Assembly: GCF_003024805.1 (NCBI RefSeq) | Contig: NZ_PUEC01000015.1 | Span: 21,466-85,465 of the forward strand | Direction: 5' to 3' | Length of the DNA: 64,000 nucleotides | Source of the DNA: Duncaniella muris | Lineage (GTDB): Bacteria > Bacteroidota > Bacteroidia > Bacteroidales > Muribaculaceae | Part shown: positions 1-8,995 of the stretch, one piece after another | How the letters are laid out: each line of letters opens with the position of its first letter | How positions within the stretch are numbered: position 1 is the first letter of the stretch | Translations under genes and position numbers: made by a program | Notes under the pieces: generated by a model | Seen by the model: only the letters and a program-made list of their open reading frames with translations | Told to the model about the DNA's origin: nothing | Database searches by the model: none

Positions 1-1
1 C

Positions 2-3000
2 CTTGTTGGATTCGGGCTGACAAACGCGCAAACCTCTGGTATAGGGGGGGTTACGGGCATTGTCATCTCTGCGGATGACGATGAGCCCGTTGTGGGCGCA
101 AGCGTCATGGTCAAGGGCACCAAAGTTGGAACCTCGACCGACATCGACGGAAAGTTCACAATCGGGAAGCTCCCGGCCGGTGCAAAAACGCTCGTGGTGA
201 GCTACATCGGCATGAAAACAAAGCAGGTGCCCATTGTCAAAGGCACCGAAATGAAAATCTCTCTCGAATCTGACGCCGAGCAGCTCCAGGAAGTAGTGGT
301 GACCGGTATGCAGAAGATGGACAAACGCCTCTTCACCGGTGCGGCCACTAAGATTGACGCCCAGGATGCACGCATCAGCGGTATGGCCGACATCAGCCGA
401 AGCCTCGAAGGCCGCGCTGCAGGTGTCTCTGTCCAGAACGTATCCGGTACTTTCGGTACCGCCCCCAAGATCCGCGTCCGCGGTGCCACATCTATCTACG
501 GTAGCTCCAAGCCCCTCTGGGTGGTCGACGGTGTGATCATGGAAGACGTGATGAATGTTTCTGCCGACGACCTCTCCTCAGGTAACGCCGAAACCCTCAT
601 CTCTTCAGCTATCGCAGGCCTCAACGCCGACGACATTGAAAGCTTCGACATCCTCAAGGACGGCTCCGCAACCTCTATCTACGGTGCGCGCGCTATGGCT
701 GGCGTGATCGTTGTGACTACCAAGAAAGGTAAAGCCGGTCGCAACTCCATCAACTACACCGGCGAATTCACCATGCGCCTCAAGCCCAACTACCGCGACT
801 TCAACATCATGAACTCGCAGGACCAGATGAGCGTCTACCAGGAACTCGCCCAGAAAGGCTACCTCAACTATGCTGAAATCGCCAACGCATCGTCAAGCGG
901 TGTCTACGGCAAGATGTATCAGCTCATCAACCAGTACGATCCCGCCACCGGCCGCTTCGGTCTTGAAAACACCGACGAGGCCAAGGCAAACTATCTCCGC
1001 GCTGCCGAATACCGCAACACCGACTGGTTTGACCAGCTCTTCTCAAACTCTGTGATGTCAACCCACTCCATCAGCCTCTCTTCAGGTACTGAGAAGGCCC
1101 AGCACTATGTGTCGGCATCAGTAATGTATGATCCGGGATGGTACAAGCAGAGCGACGTACAGCGCTACACTGCCAACCTCAACTCCAACTTCAATATCTC
1201 TGACAAGGTTTCTTTCAACCTCATCTCCAACGCCTCTTACCGTAAGCAGAAAGCTCCCGGCACACTCGGCAGCGAGATCGATGCCGTGTCTGGCGAAGTG
1301 AAGCGCGACTTCGACATCAACCCCTACTCATACTCGATGAACACCTCGCGCACACTCGATGTCAACGAATTCTACACCCGTTCATACGCTCCATTCAACA
1401 TTCTCCACGAGCTCAAGAACAACTACATGAAGCTCGGTGTTAGTGACTTCCGCCTTACCGGTGTGCTCACCTACAAGCCCATCCGTAAAGTAGAGCTCTC
1501 GCTCCTCGGCGGCATGCAGAACACCTCTACCTCGCAGGAACACTTCATCCTCGATGACTCCAACCAGGCCCTGGCATACCGCTGGATGCCTACTGCCGCT
1601 ATCCGCGATAGAAACCCGCTTCTTTACACAAATCCTGACGATCCCTACGCATTCCCCGTTTCAATCCTCCCCAACGGCGGTATCTACGAACGCGCTGACC
1701 GCAGCATGTTCAAGTGGGACATGCGCGCCGCAGCCCGCTACAACGACGTATTCGCTGAAGACCACATCGTCAACCTCTACGCCGGTATGGAGACCAACTC
1801 CGTTGACCGCCACTCTACCTGGTTCCGCGGCTGGGGCATGCAGTACAGCATGGGTGAAATCCCCAACTATGCCTATCAGGTATTCAAACGCGGCCAGGAA
1901 GAAAACACCGACTACTACACCCTGACCAACACCAGCGAACGCTCGGTAGCCTTCTTCGGCAACGCCACCTATTCTTATAAGGGAAAATACAACCTCAACG
2001 GCACCCTCCGCTACGAAGGCACCAACTCACTCGGCAAGAGCCGCTCTTCCCGCTGGCTCCCCACCTGGAACGTGTCAGGATCATGGAACGCCCATGAAGA
2101 AGAATGGTTCCACAACTTCAACCCCACATGGAGCCACCTCACTCTCAAGGCTTCTTACTCTCTGACCGGCGACCGTCCCTCTGTCAGCAACGCCTACGCC
2201 ATAATCAAATCCAAGAATCCCTGGCGCCCCTCTACAGGTGCAAACGAAAGCTCACTCTACGTATCATCTCTCGCCAACAGCGAACTCACATATGAAAAGA
2301 AACACGAGCTCAACCTCGGTCTCTCAACCGGTTTCATCGACAACCGCATCAATGTAGAATTCGACTGGTATCGCCGCAACAACTTCGACCTCATCGGTGT
2401 CACCAACACCCAGGGCATCGGCGGTGAGATCCAGAAGTTCGGCAACGTTGCCTCTATGCGCTCTCACGGTGTCGAGCTCTCACTCACCACCAAGAACATC
2501 GTGACCAAGGACTTCTCCTGGACCACCAACTTCATCTATTCTTACAACAAAAACAAGGTCACTGACCTCAAGACCACAAAGAATGTGATGCAGCTCGTTT
2601 CGGGCAGCGGTTTCGCCCAGGAAGGCTACCCCGTGCGCTCGCTCTTCTCAATTCCCTTCATGGGACTTAACGAAGAAGGTCTCCCCACTTTCCTTGACCA
2701 GGACGGCAACATCTCGACCACCGGCATCTACTTCCAGACCTCAGACCCCGAAAAGCTCAAATTCCTGAAGTATTCCGGCAGCATCGACCCCACTGATCTC
2801 GGTTCGTTCGGCAACATCTTCCGTTACAAGGATTTCACCCTCAACGTCTACATCACCTATTCTTTCGGCAACGTCATCCGTCTCGATCCCGTCTTCTCTG
2901 ACGAATACACCGACCTGACCGCCACTCCGAAGGAATTCAACAACCGCTGGACAGTGCCCGGCGACGAAAACCGCACCAACATCCCTGTGATCGCCTCAAT

Positions 3001-3304
3001 GCGCCAGAACAAGAATGATTCTCACCTGGACTACGCCTACAACGCCTACAACTACTCGGATGCACGTATCGCCAAGGGCGACTTCATCCGCATGAAGGAA
3101 ATCTCGCTGGCCTATCAGGTGCCCGCCAAGGTGACAAACGCGCTGCGTCTCTCCAACGCCATGTTGAAGCTCCAGGCAACCAACCTCTTCCTTATCTACG
3201 CCGATAAAAAACTCAACGGTCAGGACCCTGAGTTCTTCAACACCGGCGGTGTGGCTGCCCCGACCCCCAAGCAGTTCACTCTGACAGTCAACCTCGGTTT
3301 CTAA
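2..3304 (+). CDS. SusC/RagA-family TonB-dependent outer-membrane transporter (5' end outside window)
   Basis: This is a TonB-dependent outer-membrane channel of the SusC/RagA type, which imports a ligand captured by its SusD partner. The frame is open to the left edge, so the start and most of the signal peptide are missing; about 1100 residues are visible. The visible part starts with the end of a signal peptide (LTNAQ), then a carboxypeptidase-regulatory-like domain with GASVMVKGTKVGTSTDIDGKF, a TonB-box-like stretch (LQEVVVTGM), a plug domain (IRVRGATSIYG, PLWVVDGV) and a long beta-barrel ending in the aromatic residue F expected of an outer-membrane barrel. A GTG at 92 could be read as a start but lies inside the regulatory-like domain, so it is not the true start. 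A SusD gene follows after 22 bp. A run of seven G lies in the coding sequence at 44-50. The substrate cannot be told from the sequence. Confidence 0.95.
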   Translation, partial: LVGFGLTNAQTSGIGGVTGIVISADDDEPVVGASVMVKGTKVGTSTDIDGKFTIGKLPAGAKTLVVSYIGMKTKQVPIVKGTEMKISLESDAEQLQEVVVTGMQKMDKRLFTGAATKIDAQDARISGMADISRSLEGRAAGVSVQNVSGTFGTAPKIRVRGATSIYGSSKPLWVVDGVIMEDVMNVSADDLSSGNAETLISSAIAGLNADDIESFDILKDGSATSIYGARAMAGVIVVTTKKGKAGRNSINYTGEFTMRLKPNYRDFNIMNSQDQMSVYQELAQKGYLNYAEIANASSSGVYGKMYQLINQYDPATGRFGLENTDEAKANYLRAAEYRNTDWFDQLFSNSVMSTHSISLSSGTEKAQHYVSASVMYDPGWYKQSDVQRYTANLNSNFNISDKVSFNLISNASYRKQKAPGTLGSEIDAVSGEVKRDFDINPYSYSMNTSRTLDVNEFYTRSYAPFNILHELKNNYMKLGVSDFRLTGVLTYKPIRKVELSLLGGMQNTSTSQEHFILDDSNQALAYRWMPTAAIRDRNPLLYTNPDDPYAFPVSILPNGGIYERADRSMFKWDMRAAARYNDVFAEDHIVNLYAGMETNSVDRHSTWFRGWGMQYSMGEIPNYAYQVFKRGQEENTDYYTLTNTSERSVAFFGNATYSYKGKYNLNGTLRYEGTNSLGKSRSSRWLPTWNVSGSWNAHEEEWFHNFNPTWSHLTLKASYSLTGDRPSVSNAYAIIKSKNPWRPSTGANESSLYVSSLANSELTYEKKHELNLGLSTGFIDNRINVEFDWYRRNNFDLIGVTNTQGIGGEIQKFGNVASMRSHGVELSLTTKNIVTKDFSWTTNFIYSYNKNKVTDLKTTKNVMQLVSGSGFAQEGYPVRSLFSIPFMGLNEEGLPTFLDQDGNISTTGIYFQTSDPEKLKFLKYSGSIDPTDLGSFGNIFRYKDFTLNVYITYSFGNVIRLDPVFSDEYTDLTATPKEFNNRWTVPGDENRTNIPVIASMRQNKNDSHLDYAYNAYNYSDARIAKGDFIRMKEISLAYQVPAKVTNALRLSNAMLKLQATNLFLIYADKKLNGQDPEFFNTGGVAAPTPKQFTLTVNLGF

Positions 3305-3326
3305 TCCACTCTAAAGAATCAGTAAA

Positions 3327-4916
3327 ATGAACAAATATATAAAATACGCATTCGCGCTTGCTCTGCCGACCGTAGCCCTGTCATCATGCGACGACTACCT
3401 CGACACCATGCCCGACAACCGCGCCACCATCAACAGCGAAGACAAGATCAAGAGCCTCCTCGTGTCGGCCTATCCCACTCATGAATTCAGTCTTGTCTGC
3501 GAAATGTCATCAGACAACTGCGACGATGCCGGCCCCAACAACCCCTATACAGAACGTTACTGGGACGACGCCTTTGCCTGGAAAGATGAAGTCGAAAACT
3601 TCAATGAATCTCTGTCTCGTTACTGGGAAGACTCATACAATTGCATCGCATCAGCCAATGAAGCTCTTGAGGGCATCAAACGCCTTGGAGGTCCAGAGAC
3701 CACTTCTCTTCAGGGTCTCTATTCGGAAGCTCTTCTCTGCCGTGCCTACAACCACTTCATGCTCGCGCAGCTCTTCTGCATGCCCTGGACTCAGAACGCA
3801 GCCCAGGAACTCGGTCTCCCATACATGGAACATCCTGAAACCGAACTCCGTCCGGAATATGAACGAGGCAATCTCGCCGACTTCTATGAAAAGATCGAAG
3901 CTGACCTCACAGAAGGGCTCAAATATGTGACCGACTCTCACCTTGACGTCCCCAAATATCACTTCAACCAGAAAGCAGCCTATGCTTTCGCAACTAAATT
4001 CTATCTTGCTGTGGAGAAATGGCAGGATGCAGCCGATTGGGCCACAAAATGCGTAGGCTCATCGCCCAGATCACTTCTGCGCGACTATGACACCCAGGCA
4101 GCTCTCCCCGTTGACGGCAACAACATCCTTAACGAGCCTCAGGCTGTGGAATACATCAAAATCACCAACTCGTGCAACCTGATGTTCACAACCGCCTATT
4201 CAACACTCGGTGTAGTATTCAACCGCGCATACTCCGGATCACGCTACAATCACAATTCCCACATAGCCGAAACCGAGACCTTCCGTGCCCGTCATCCTTT
4301 CGGCTCAATGAAGCGTGTCTACGGGATGTATCGCGGCACCAACATCGACAAAGCCCTCCTCCGAAAGGTGCCCTGTCTGTTCGAATACACCGACATTGTT
4401 GCCGGAAACGGCTTCTACCACACTGTGGTGCCCGTATTGACCATTGACGAGACCCTTCTTAATCGCGCCGAGGCCTACATCATGCTCAACCGCTACACAG
4501 AAGCCGCAGCCGACCTTACACTCTGGGCCCAGAACATAACCACAGGTTGCCCAACCCTCACTCCTGAGAACATAACCAATCTCTATAACTCCGCATCCTA
4601 TAGCTATTCAGCCGACAATCCTATTGAGGGAACAATCAAGAAGCACCTGAATCCGGCATTCGCCATCGATGCCGAAGGATCGACCCAGGAAGCCATGCTC
4701 CAGTGCATGCTCGCATTCCGCCGCATCGAAACCCTCCACTTCGGTTTCCGCTGGTTCGACATCAAGCGCTACGGAATAGAGATTCCCCGACGCACTCTCA
4801 ATGCCAGTGGTCTTCCTTCGGTTCAGACCGACTTCCTTGCCAAAGACGACAAGCGCCGTGCATTCCAGCTTCCGCTTGAAGTACGCGATGCAGGCCTCGA
4901 AGCCAATCCCCGCTAA
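3327..4916 (+). CDS. SusD/RagB-family nutrient-binding outer-membrane lipoprotein
   Basis: This is the surface ligand-binding partner of the preceding SusC transporter. It has a lipoprotein signal peptide with lipobox LSSC (Cys21), followed by the DDYLDTMPDNRA start typical of SusD. TPR-like helical features follow (SEALLCRAYNHFMLAQLF near residue 130), and the C-terminal part carries the usual FRRIETLHFGFRWFDIKRYG block. The length of 529 aa is normal for the family. The gap to susC is 22 bp, so the two are almost certainly co-transcribed. In this subtype, the companion genes downstream (HExxH lipoprotein, DUF4302, BACON) differ from those of a classic glycan utilisation locus, so the ligand need not be a polysaccharide. 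Confidence 0.95.
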   Translation: MNKYIKYAFALALPTVALSSCDDYLDTMPDNRATINSEDKIKSLLVSAYPTHEFSLVCEMSSDNCDDAGPNNPYTERYWDDAFAWKDEVENFNESLSRYWEDSYNCIASANEALEGIKRLGGPETTSLQGLYSEALLCRAYNHFMLAQLFCMPWTQNAAQELGLPYMEHPETELRPEYERGNLADFYEKIEADLTEGLKYVTDSHLDVPKYHFNQKAAYAFATKFYLAVEKWQDAADWATKCVGSSPRSLLRDYDTQAALPVDGNNILNEPQAVEYIKITNSCNLMFTTAYSTLGVVFNRAYSGSRYNHNSHIAETETFRARHPFGSMKRVYGMYRGTNIDKALLRKVPCLFEYTDIVAGNGFYHTVVPVLTIDETLLNRAEAYIMLNRYTEAAADLTLWAQNITTGCPTLTPENITNLYNSASYSYSADNPIEGTIKKHLNPAFAIDAEGSTQEAMLQCMLAFRRIETLHFGFRWFDIKRYGIEIPRRTLNASGLPSVQTDFLAKDDKRRAFQLPLEVRDAGLEANPR

Positions 4917-4973
4917 GCGGTCTTTCAGTAACAGTTCCCCCAAAAACAAACTAATCATTTCTAAAAGATCACA

Positions 4974-5867
4974 ATGATGAAAACCAGAATATTAAGCCTT
5001 TTACTGCTTTCCGCCGTAACTTTAGGCTTCACGGCCTGCTCCTCTGACGATCCCGATACAAGCTACTCGGTGATCGAACCCGGAGTGACCGAAAAAAATG
5101 ATCTCGACCTCTGGATTGAAGCCAACTACCGGAAGCCATACAACATCGACTTCAAATACCGTTACGAAGATATCGAAGGTGACTTCAACTACTACCTCGT
5201 ACCGGCTCGCTACGAAGATGCCAACACAATGGCCCACCTTGTCAAGCATCTCTGCGTTGAAACCTACAACGAAGTAGCCGGCGTTGACTTCACCCGCCAG
5301 TACTTCCCAAAGATGTTCTACACCGTAGGCGAATGGGAATACCAGAACAACGGTACCATCATTCTCGGCACTGCCGAAGGAGGTCTGAAAATCTTCCTTA
5401 CCGGTCTCAACTATCTGCCGACCTATATGCAGAGCGCAGCTACCCTGAATTACTACTACATCAAGACAATCCACCACGAGTTCACCCACATCCTCAACCA
5501 GACAAGGACTATTCCCTCTGATTTCCAGACAATAACCCCTACCGGTTATGTAGCCGACATGTGGAATGAGACCCCCAACTGGCTCCCGCGCGGATTCATC
5601 TCCGATTACTCGCAGCACTCTTACATTGAAGACTTTGCAGAAGTAATGTCTGTCTACATCACAAACGACAGCGCTACCTGGGACAATTGGATGACCCAGG
5701 CCGGAGCAACCGGATCAGGCCTCATCCAGCAGAAACTCGACATCGTGCGTGATTACATGCTATCTAACTTCGGTATCGATCTCGATGAGCTCCGCGAAGT
5801 AGTGCAGCGCCGTCAGAATGAAGTTGTTTCAGGTCTCGTTGACCTGCAGGATCTCACTGTAAAATAA
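4974..5867 (+). CDS. Substrate-import-associated zinc metallohydrolase lipoprotein (HExxH)
   Basis: This is a putative surface lipoprotein metallopeptidase. The 297-aa product has a signal peptide with lipobox FTAC (Cys22) and a zinc motif HEFTH at residues 168-172. A conserved stretch with YIEDFAEVMSVYI downstream can supply the third metal ligand. It matches in layout the lipoprotein family found beside SusC/SusD pairs that is named substrate import-associated zinc metallohydrolase. It sits third in the operon, 57 bp after susD and 12 bp before the DUF4302 gene. The role is inferred: it may trim a proteinaceous or glycopeptide ligand, or process an operon partner. No catalytic activity is proven for the family as far as I know. 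Confidence 0.88.
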   Translation: MMKTRILSLLLLSAVTLGFTACSSDDPDTSYSVIEPGVTEKNDLDLWIEANYRKPYNIDFKYRYEDIEGDFNYYLVPARYEDANTMAHLVKHLCVETYNEVAGVDFTRQYFPKMFYTVGEWEYQNNGTIILGTAEGGLKIFLTGLNYLPTYMQSAATLNYYYIKTIHHEFTHILNQTRTIPSDFQTITPTGYVADMWNETPNWLPRGFISDYSQHSYIEDFAEVMSVYITNDSATWDNWMTQAGATGSGLIQQKLDIVRDYMLSNFGIDLDELREVVQRRQNEVVSGLVDLQDLTVK

Positions 5868-5879
5868 TCCATCTTCTAA

Positions 5880-7193
5880 ATGAATCAAACTATGCGACTC
5901 AATAAATTATTCATAGCAACTCTGCTTGCATTCTCGACACTGGCCTTCCAGTCCTGTCTGAAAGATCAGGAAGATTTCTTTGACGAATCATCGTCAGAAC
6001 GTATGCAGGCTGTCCTTGAAAACACCAAGGCCGTACTCACAAGCTCTGACAACGGATGGATCTTCGACTACTATCCTGACCGCAACCTTTCATACGGCGG
6101 AATCATCTATGCTCTGAAGTTCGATGACAAAAAAGTATCTGTCCGTTGCGAACTCTCACCAGACATGGAGGAAACCAGCTTCTACAAGCTCAATACCAAC
6201 AACGGCCCTGTACTCTCGTTCGACTCCTACAACACCCTCATGCACTTCTTCGCCACTCCTTCAAGCGGTGAATATGAAGCTAAAGACGGTGATTTCGAGT
6301 TCATGATCATGGACGTGACCGAAGATCGCATCACACTCCGTGGAAACCGCACCGGCAACACCATGTATCTCCACCGTCTCAACGAAGCCCCTGATGCCTT
6401 TATTCATGCCGCAGGTAAAATATATGACACCAATGTTGTCCCATCGGCTAATGGTGCTGTAGGCGCTATTGCTCTTACTTGCAAGAATGACATTAATACT
6501 CACTACATGGAATTTTTCTGGGGTGAAGACAATAGTCAATCCTCAGGTGAGTACTATCTGTCAACTTCTACCGGAATTCGGTTTAAAAACCCCATAACAA
6601 TAGAAGGAGCAACAATCTCAGAATTGAATTATGCATATGACGATTCTAATAAATCCGGCACATTTACCGGAGAAGATTCTAACGGCAATCAGATTTCTCT
6701 AACCGGTGTTCTGCCTGAAACCTATGCTTTCTTTGATGATTATATCGGTAATTTCTCTTTCAGATATTATTCTGGACTGAGAAGTATCAATGTTAAGATT
6801 GATGGAGACAAGATGATAGGTGAATATACTTTGACCGGCTTCAACGATAGATACACAGTCGCAGCTTCTTACAACAAAGCCAATGGCTGTCTTGAAATCA
6901 ATGCTCAGCTTTTGGGCATCAATGGCAACGAAGCTGTCTGGCTTGCAGCCTGGAGCCTTGGAGGAGGAGGTAGCCTTGCATGGGATTCATCTTATGGTGT
7001 ATTCGTTATTAAGGATCCTGACAGACCTGGGACATTCACCATTACACCTAATAATGGATCATTAGCAACTGACTCATTCATTTTATGGACTACAGATCTT
7101 TCCGGCTCTTCAACAGGTCAACTCTCTGACCCTAACTGGATGATAAATGGCAGTACTCAGCTACCATATCTCAATTCTTTGGTAAAGCTCTAA
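5880..7193 (+). CDS. DUF4302 lipoprotein
   Basis: This is a lipoprotein of unknown function, 437 aa. Its N-terminal region has the DUF4302 signature as I know it: an ERMQAVLENTKAVL helix followed by SSDNGWIFDYYPD and a SYGGIIYALKF strand. The lipobox is FQSC (Cys26, counting from the first ATG). A second ATG four codons later (MRLNK) is an equally good start and gives a more usual signal peptide. From about 6410 to 7190 the codon use becomes clearly AT-richer than in the first half, which suggests that the C-terminal half evolves fast or was swapped. It lies 12 bp after the metallohydrolase and 15 bp before the BACON gene. Confidence 0.8.
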   Translation: MNQTMRLNKLFIATLLAFSTLAFQSCLKDQEDFFDESSSERMQAVLENTKAVLTSSDNGWIFDYYPDRNLSYGGIIYALKFDDKKVSVRCELSPDMEETSFYKLNTNNGPVLSFDSYNTLMHFFATPSSGEYEAKDGDFEFMIMDVTEDRITLRGNRTGNTMYLHRLNEAPDAFIHAAGKIYDTNVVPSANGAVGAIALTCKNDINTHYMEFFWGEDNSQSSGEYYLSTSTGIRFKNPITIEGATISELNYAYDDSNKSGTFTGEDSNGNQISLTGVLPETYAFFDDYIGNFSFRYYSGLRSINVKIDGDKMIGEYTLTGFNDRYTVAASYNKANGCLEINAQLLGINGNEAVWLAAWSLGGGGSLAWDSSYGVFVIKDPDRPGTFTITPNNGSLATDSFILWTTDLSGSSTGQLSDPNWMINGSTQLPYLNSLVKL

Positions 7194-7208
7194 AACAACT
7201 GAACACTT

Positions 7209-8672
7209 ATGAAAAAGATATATAAATCAGTATTGTTCGCTATAATTGCTGCCGCGGGTTTCACCGCGTGCAGCGATTATGAAGCGCCGGACATCACAAC
7301 CGAATCGGCCATCTCGATCACAGGCCATGAGACATCTTTCCCCGCCTCGGCTTCTACCGGCTCGATCACCTTCGAGGCCAAAGGCCCGGTGACAGTAACC
7401 GCCAACAATGAATGGATCACAGCCTCTGTTGATGGCAACCGCATTGACATCGCCGTTGACCAGAACAACGCCTTCTCAGGCCGAAGCGGATCAATCACAG
7501 TCAAATGCGGCAACGCTACTGACAACATCTCGATTATCCAGTCAGGCATCATTTTCAAATATGATAAAATCGAGCCGATCAGCATCAACTCTGATGCTTG
7601 GACCCAGTCTTATAACGCAGATGCGACAGTACCCATCGAGGTATCTGATGATGCTGACTGGATTAACACTTCGATTGCTGATAACAAAATCACCATCGCA
7701 ATTGAAGCCAATATGACTTTGATCCCCCGCAGCGCAACCATAACTGTAAAATGCGGTGATTTGGAATACTCCATTCCGGTTGAACAGGAAGAACTGAAAT
7801 TTCCGCTCTTCAAAATACAGACTCTTCGCGTCAATGACTCGCAAAGCACCAAAACTTATGAGTTTAAAGCTGATATCCCTGTCAAATTTACGACTGAAGC
7901 AGACTGGGTTCAGGCTGATTTTGCCAATAACACAGTTTCAATCGCTACAGAAGCCAATACCACAGGTCGCATCCGTAACGCGACACTCAACTATGAAATA
8001 GCCGGTGAAGCAGGATCATTAGTTATAGTGCAGGCCGAATTTGACAAAGAGATAGCAGGTGATTTCCACCTCACTTTCTACGATTATTTTAACGAAATGG
8101 AGCTTACTATACTCCCGGCCAAACTCTCACGCAACGGAAAAAATTATACCTTGACCGTCACTGACATTTATTTTACTGGACAACCGGTTTTGACCATCCC
8201 GGTTGAATACAATGACGAAACTCTGTCAGTCACAATTTCAAGTGGATCAACTTCTATCGGCATGTTCCAGAACTACTATTGCTTCCTCTCGCCGGTAACA
8301 ATGGGAAGTGATGATATTGCCTTGTATTACACACGCGACCAGAAAATGAACGCAGCCTTTGTTTCTACAGTTTCAAGCGATGGAACAGAAGGCTTGATCG
8401 GCCAGTTCGCAAGCGTATCCACCAACAGATTAAATCTTATCGGCTATGGCATCGGATGTTTTTCTTCTAACTCAGAGCTGAGCGATGATACCGCACAAGG
8501 CAACCTTGAGATTATGATTAATCCATCTCTCCTCCGCATTTACAGCGCCGAAGATGCAGCCTCTACAGATGCAGCAAAAGCCGCAGCAAGAACTATTAAG
8601 CGCAAAGCTGCAAATATCCCCTTTAAGATAAGTCCAGATTCAGCGAAGAAATTTCGCCGAATTGAATTATAA
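7209..8672 (+). CDS. BACON-repeat surface lipoprotein
   Basis: This is a predicted cell-surface lipoprotein of 487 aa, last gene of the SusCD operon. The lipobox is FTAC (Cys21). Three tandem BACON-like immunoglobulin-type domains follow, each recognisable by its tryptophan strand (NNEWITASV, DADWINTSI, EADWVQADF) and by a closing IEQ/VQQ-type strand (SIIQSG, PVEQEE, VIVQAE). The C-terminal 200 residues are a separate beta-rich region that I do not recognise. BACON domains usually act as spacers or mucin/glycan-binding modules next to enzymes, but no catalytic domain is visible here. A strong terminator stands about 95 bp downstream and closes the operon. Confidence 0.82.
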   Translation: MKKIYKSVLFAIIAAAGFTACSDYEAPDITTESAISITGHETSFPASASTGSITFEAKGPVTVTANNEWITASVDGNRIDIAVDQNNAFSGRSGSITVKCGNATDNISIIQSGIIFKYDKIEPISINSDAWTQSYNADATVPIEVSDDADWINTSIADNKITIAIEANMTLIPRSATITVKCGDLEYSIPVEQEELKFPLFKIQTLRVNDSQSTKTYEFKADIPVKFTTEADWVQADFANNTVSIATEANTTGRIRNATLNYEIAGEAGSLVIVQAEFDKEIAGDFHLTFYDYFNEMELTILPAKLSRNGKNYTLTVTDIYFTGQPVLTIPVEYNDETLSVTISSGSTSIGMFQNYYCFLSPVTMGSDDIALYYTRDQKMNAAFVSTVSSDGTEGLIGQFASVSTNRLNLIGYGIGCFSSNSELSDDTAQGNLEIMINPSLLRIYSAEDAASTDAAKAAARTIKRKAANIPFKISPDSAKKFRRIEL

Positions 8673-8766
8673 TCAGCTTGCCCGCTGAGACAATCTCGGC
8701 AACCGGACAAAAAATGGTCCGCTAATCTGACAACAATACAGACAAACAGCAACCATACCTGACCCA

Positions 8767-8809
8767 AGCCCCGCCCCGACCGACCGGTTATGGCGGGGCT
8801 GACTTTTTT
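8767..8809 (+). terminator. Rho-independent terminator of the SusCD operon
   Basis: A perfect 9-bp stem AGCCCCGCC / GGCGGGGCT with a 16-nt loop is followed by GAC and a run of six T. It lies downstream of the BACON gene and separates this operon from the pectinolytic cluster. Confidence 0.88.
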
Positions 8810-8832
8810 CTCTTGAGAACCCTGAGGCCTTC

Positions 8833-8909
8833 TAATCAGGCTAATCAGGCCAACCCCAAATCTCCCAAAGTCCCCAAACCTTCCAAAACTCCCAAATCTC
8901 CCAAACCCA
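8833..8909. repeat. Short tandem repeats (TAATCAGGC x2, then degenerate CCCAAA-type units)
   Basis: Two perfect tandem copies of TAATCAGGC (8833-8850) are followed by about six degenerate 8-10 bp units built on CCCAAA (roughly 8854-8909). The opposite strand therefore carries regularly spaced runs of three to four G with 5-6 nt loops, a pattern able to form a G-quadruplex. The array lies between the terminator and the next promoter. With its flanks it accounts for the 323-bp gap before the next gene. Confidence 0.75.
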
Positions 8910-8923
8910 CCCTGAAGCCAAAT

Positions 8924-8954
8924 TTTGCAGTCTGCGGGTAAATTCGTAACTTTG
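8924..8954 (+). promoter_or_regulatory. Bacteroidetes-type promoter for the glycosidase operon
   Basis: The -33 TTTG at 8924-8927 and the -7 TAACTTTG at 8947-8954 are 19 bp apart, as in the Bacteroidetes consensus. Because the -7 box covers the possible GTG start at 8954, translation must begin further down, at the ATG at 8996. Confidence 0.75.
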
Positions 8955-8995
8955 TGCCAAATACCTTAAAATTTACCATAACAGTATCGGAACCG

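Noticed and set aside
8954..8995. GTG start for the glycosidase-like lipoprotein
   Set aside because: It overlaps the -7 promoter box and would destroy the lipoprotein signal peptide.
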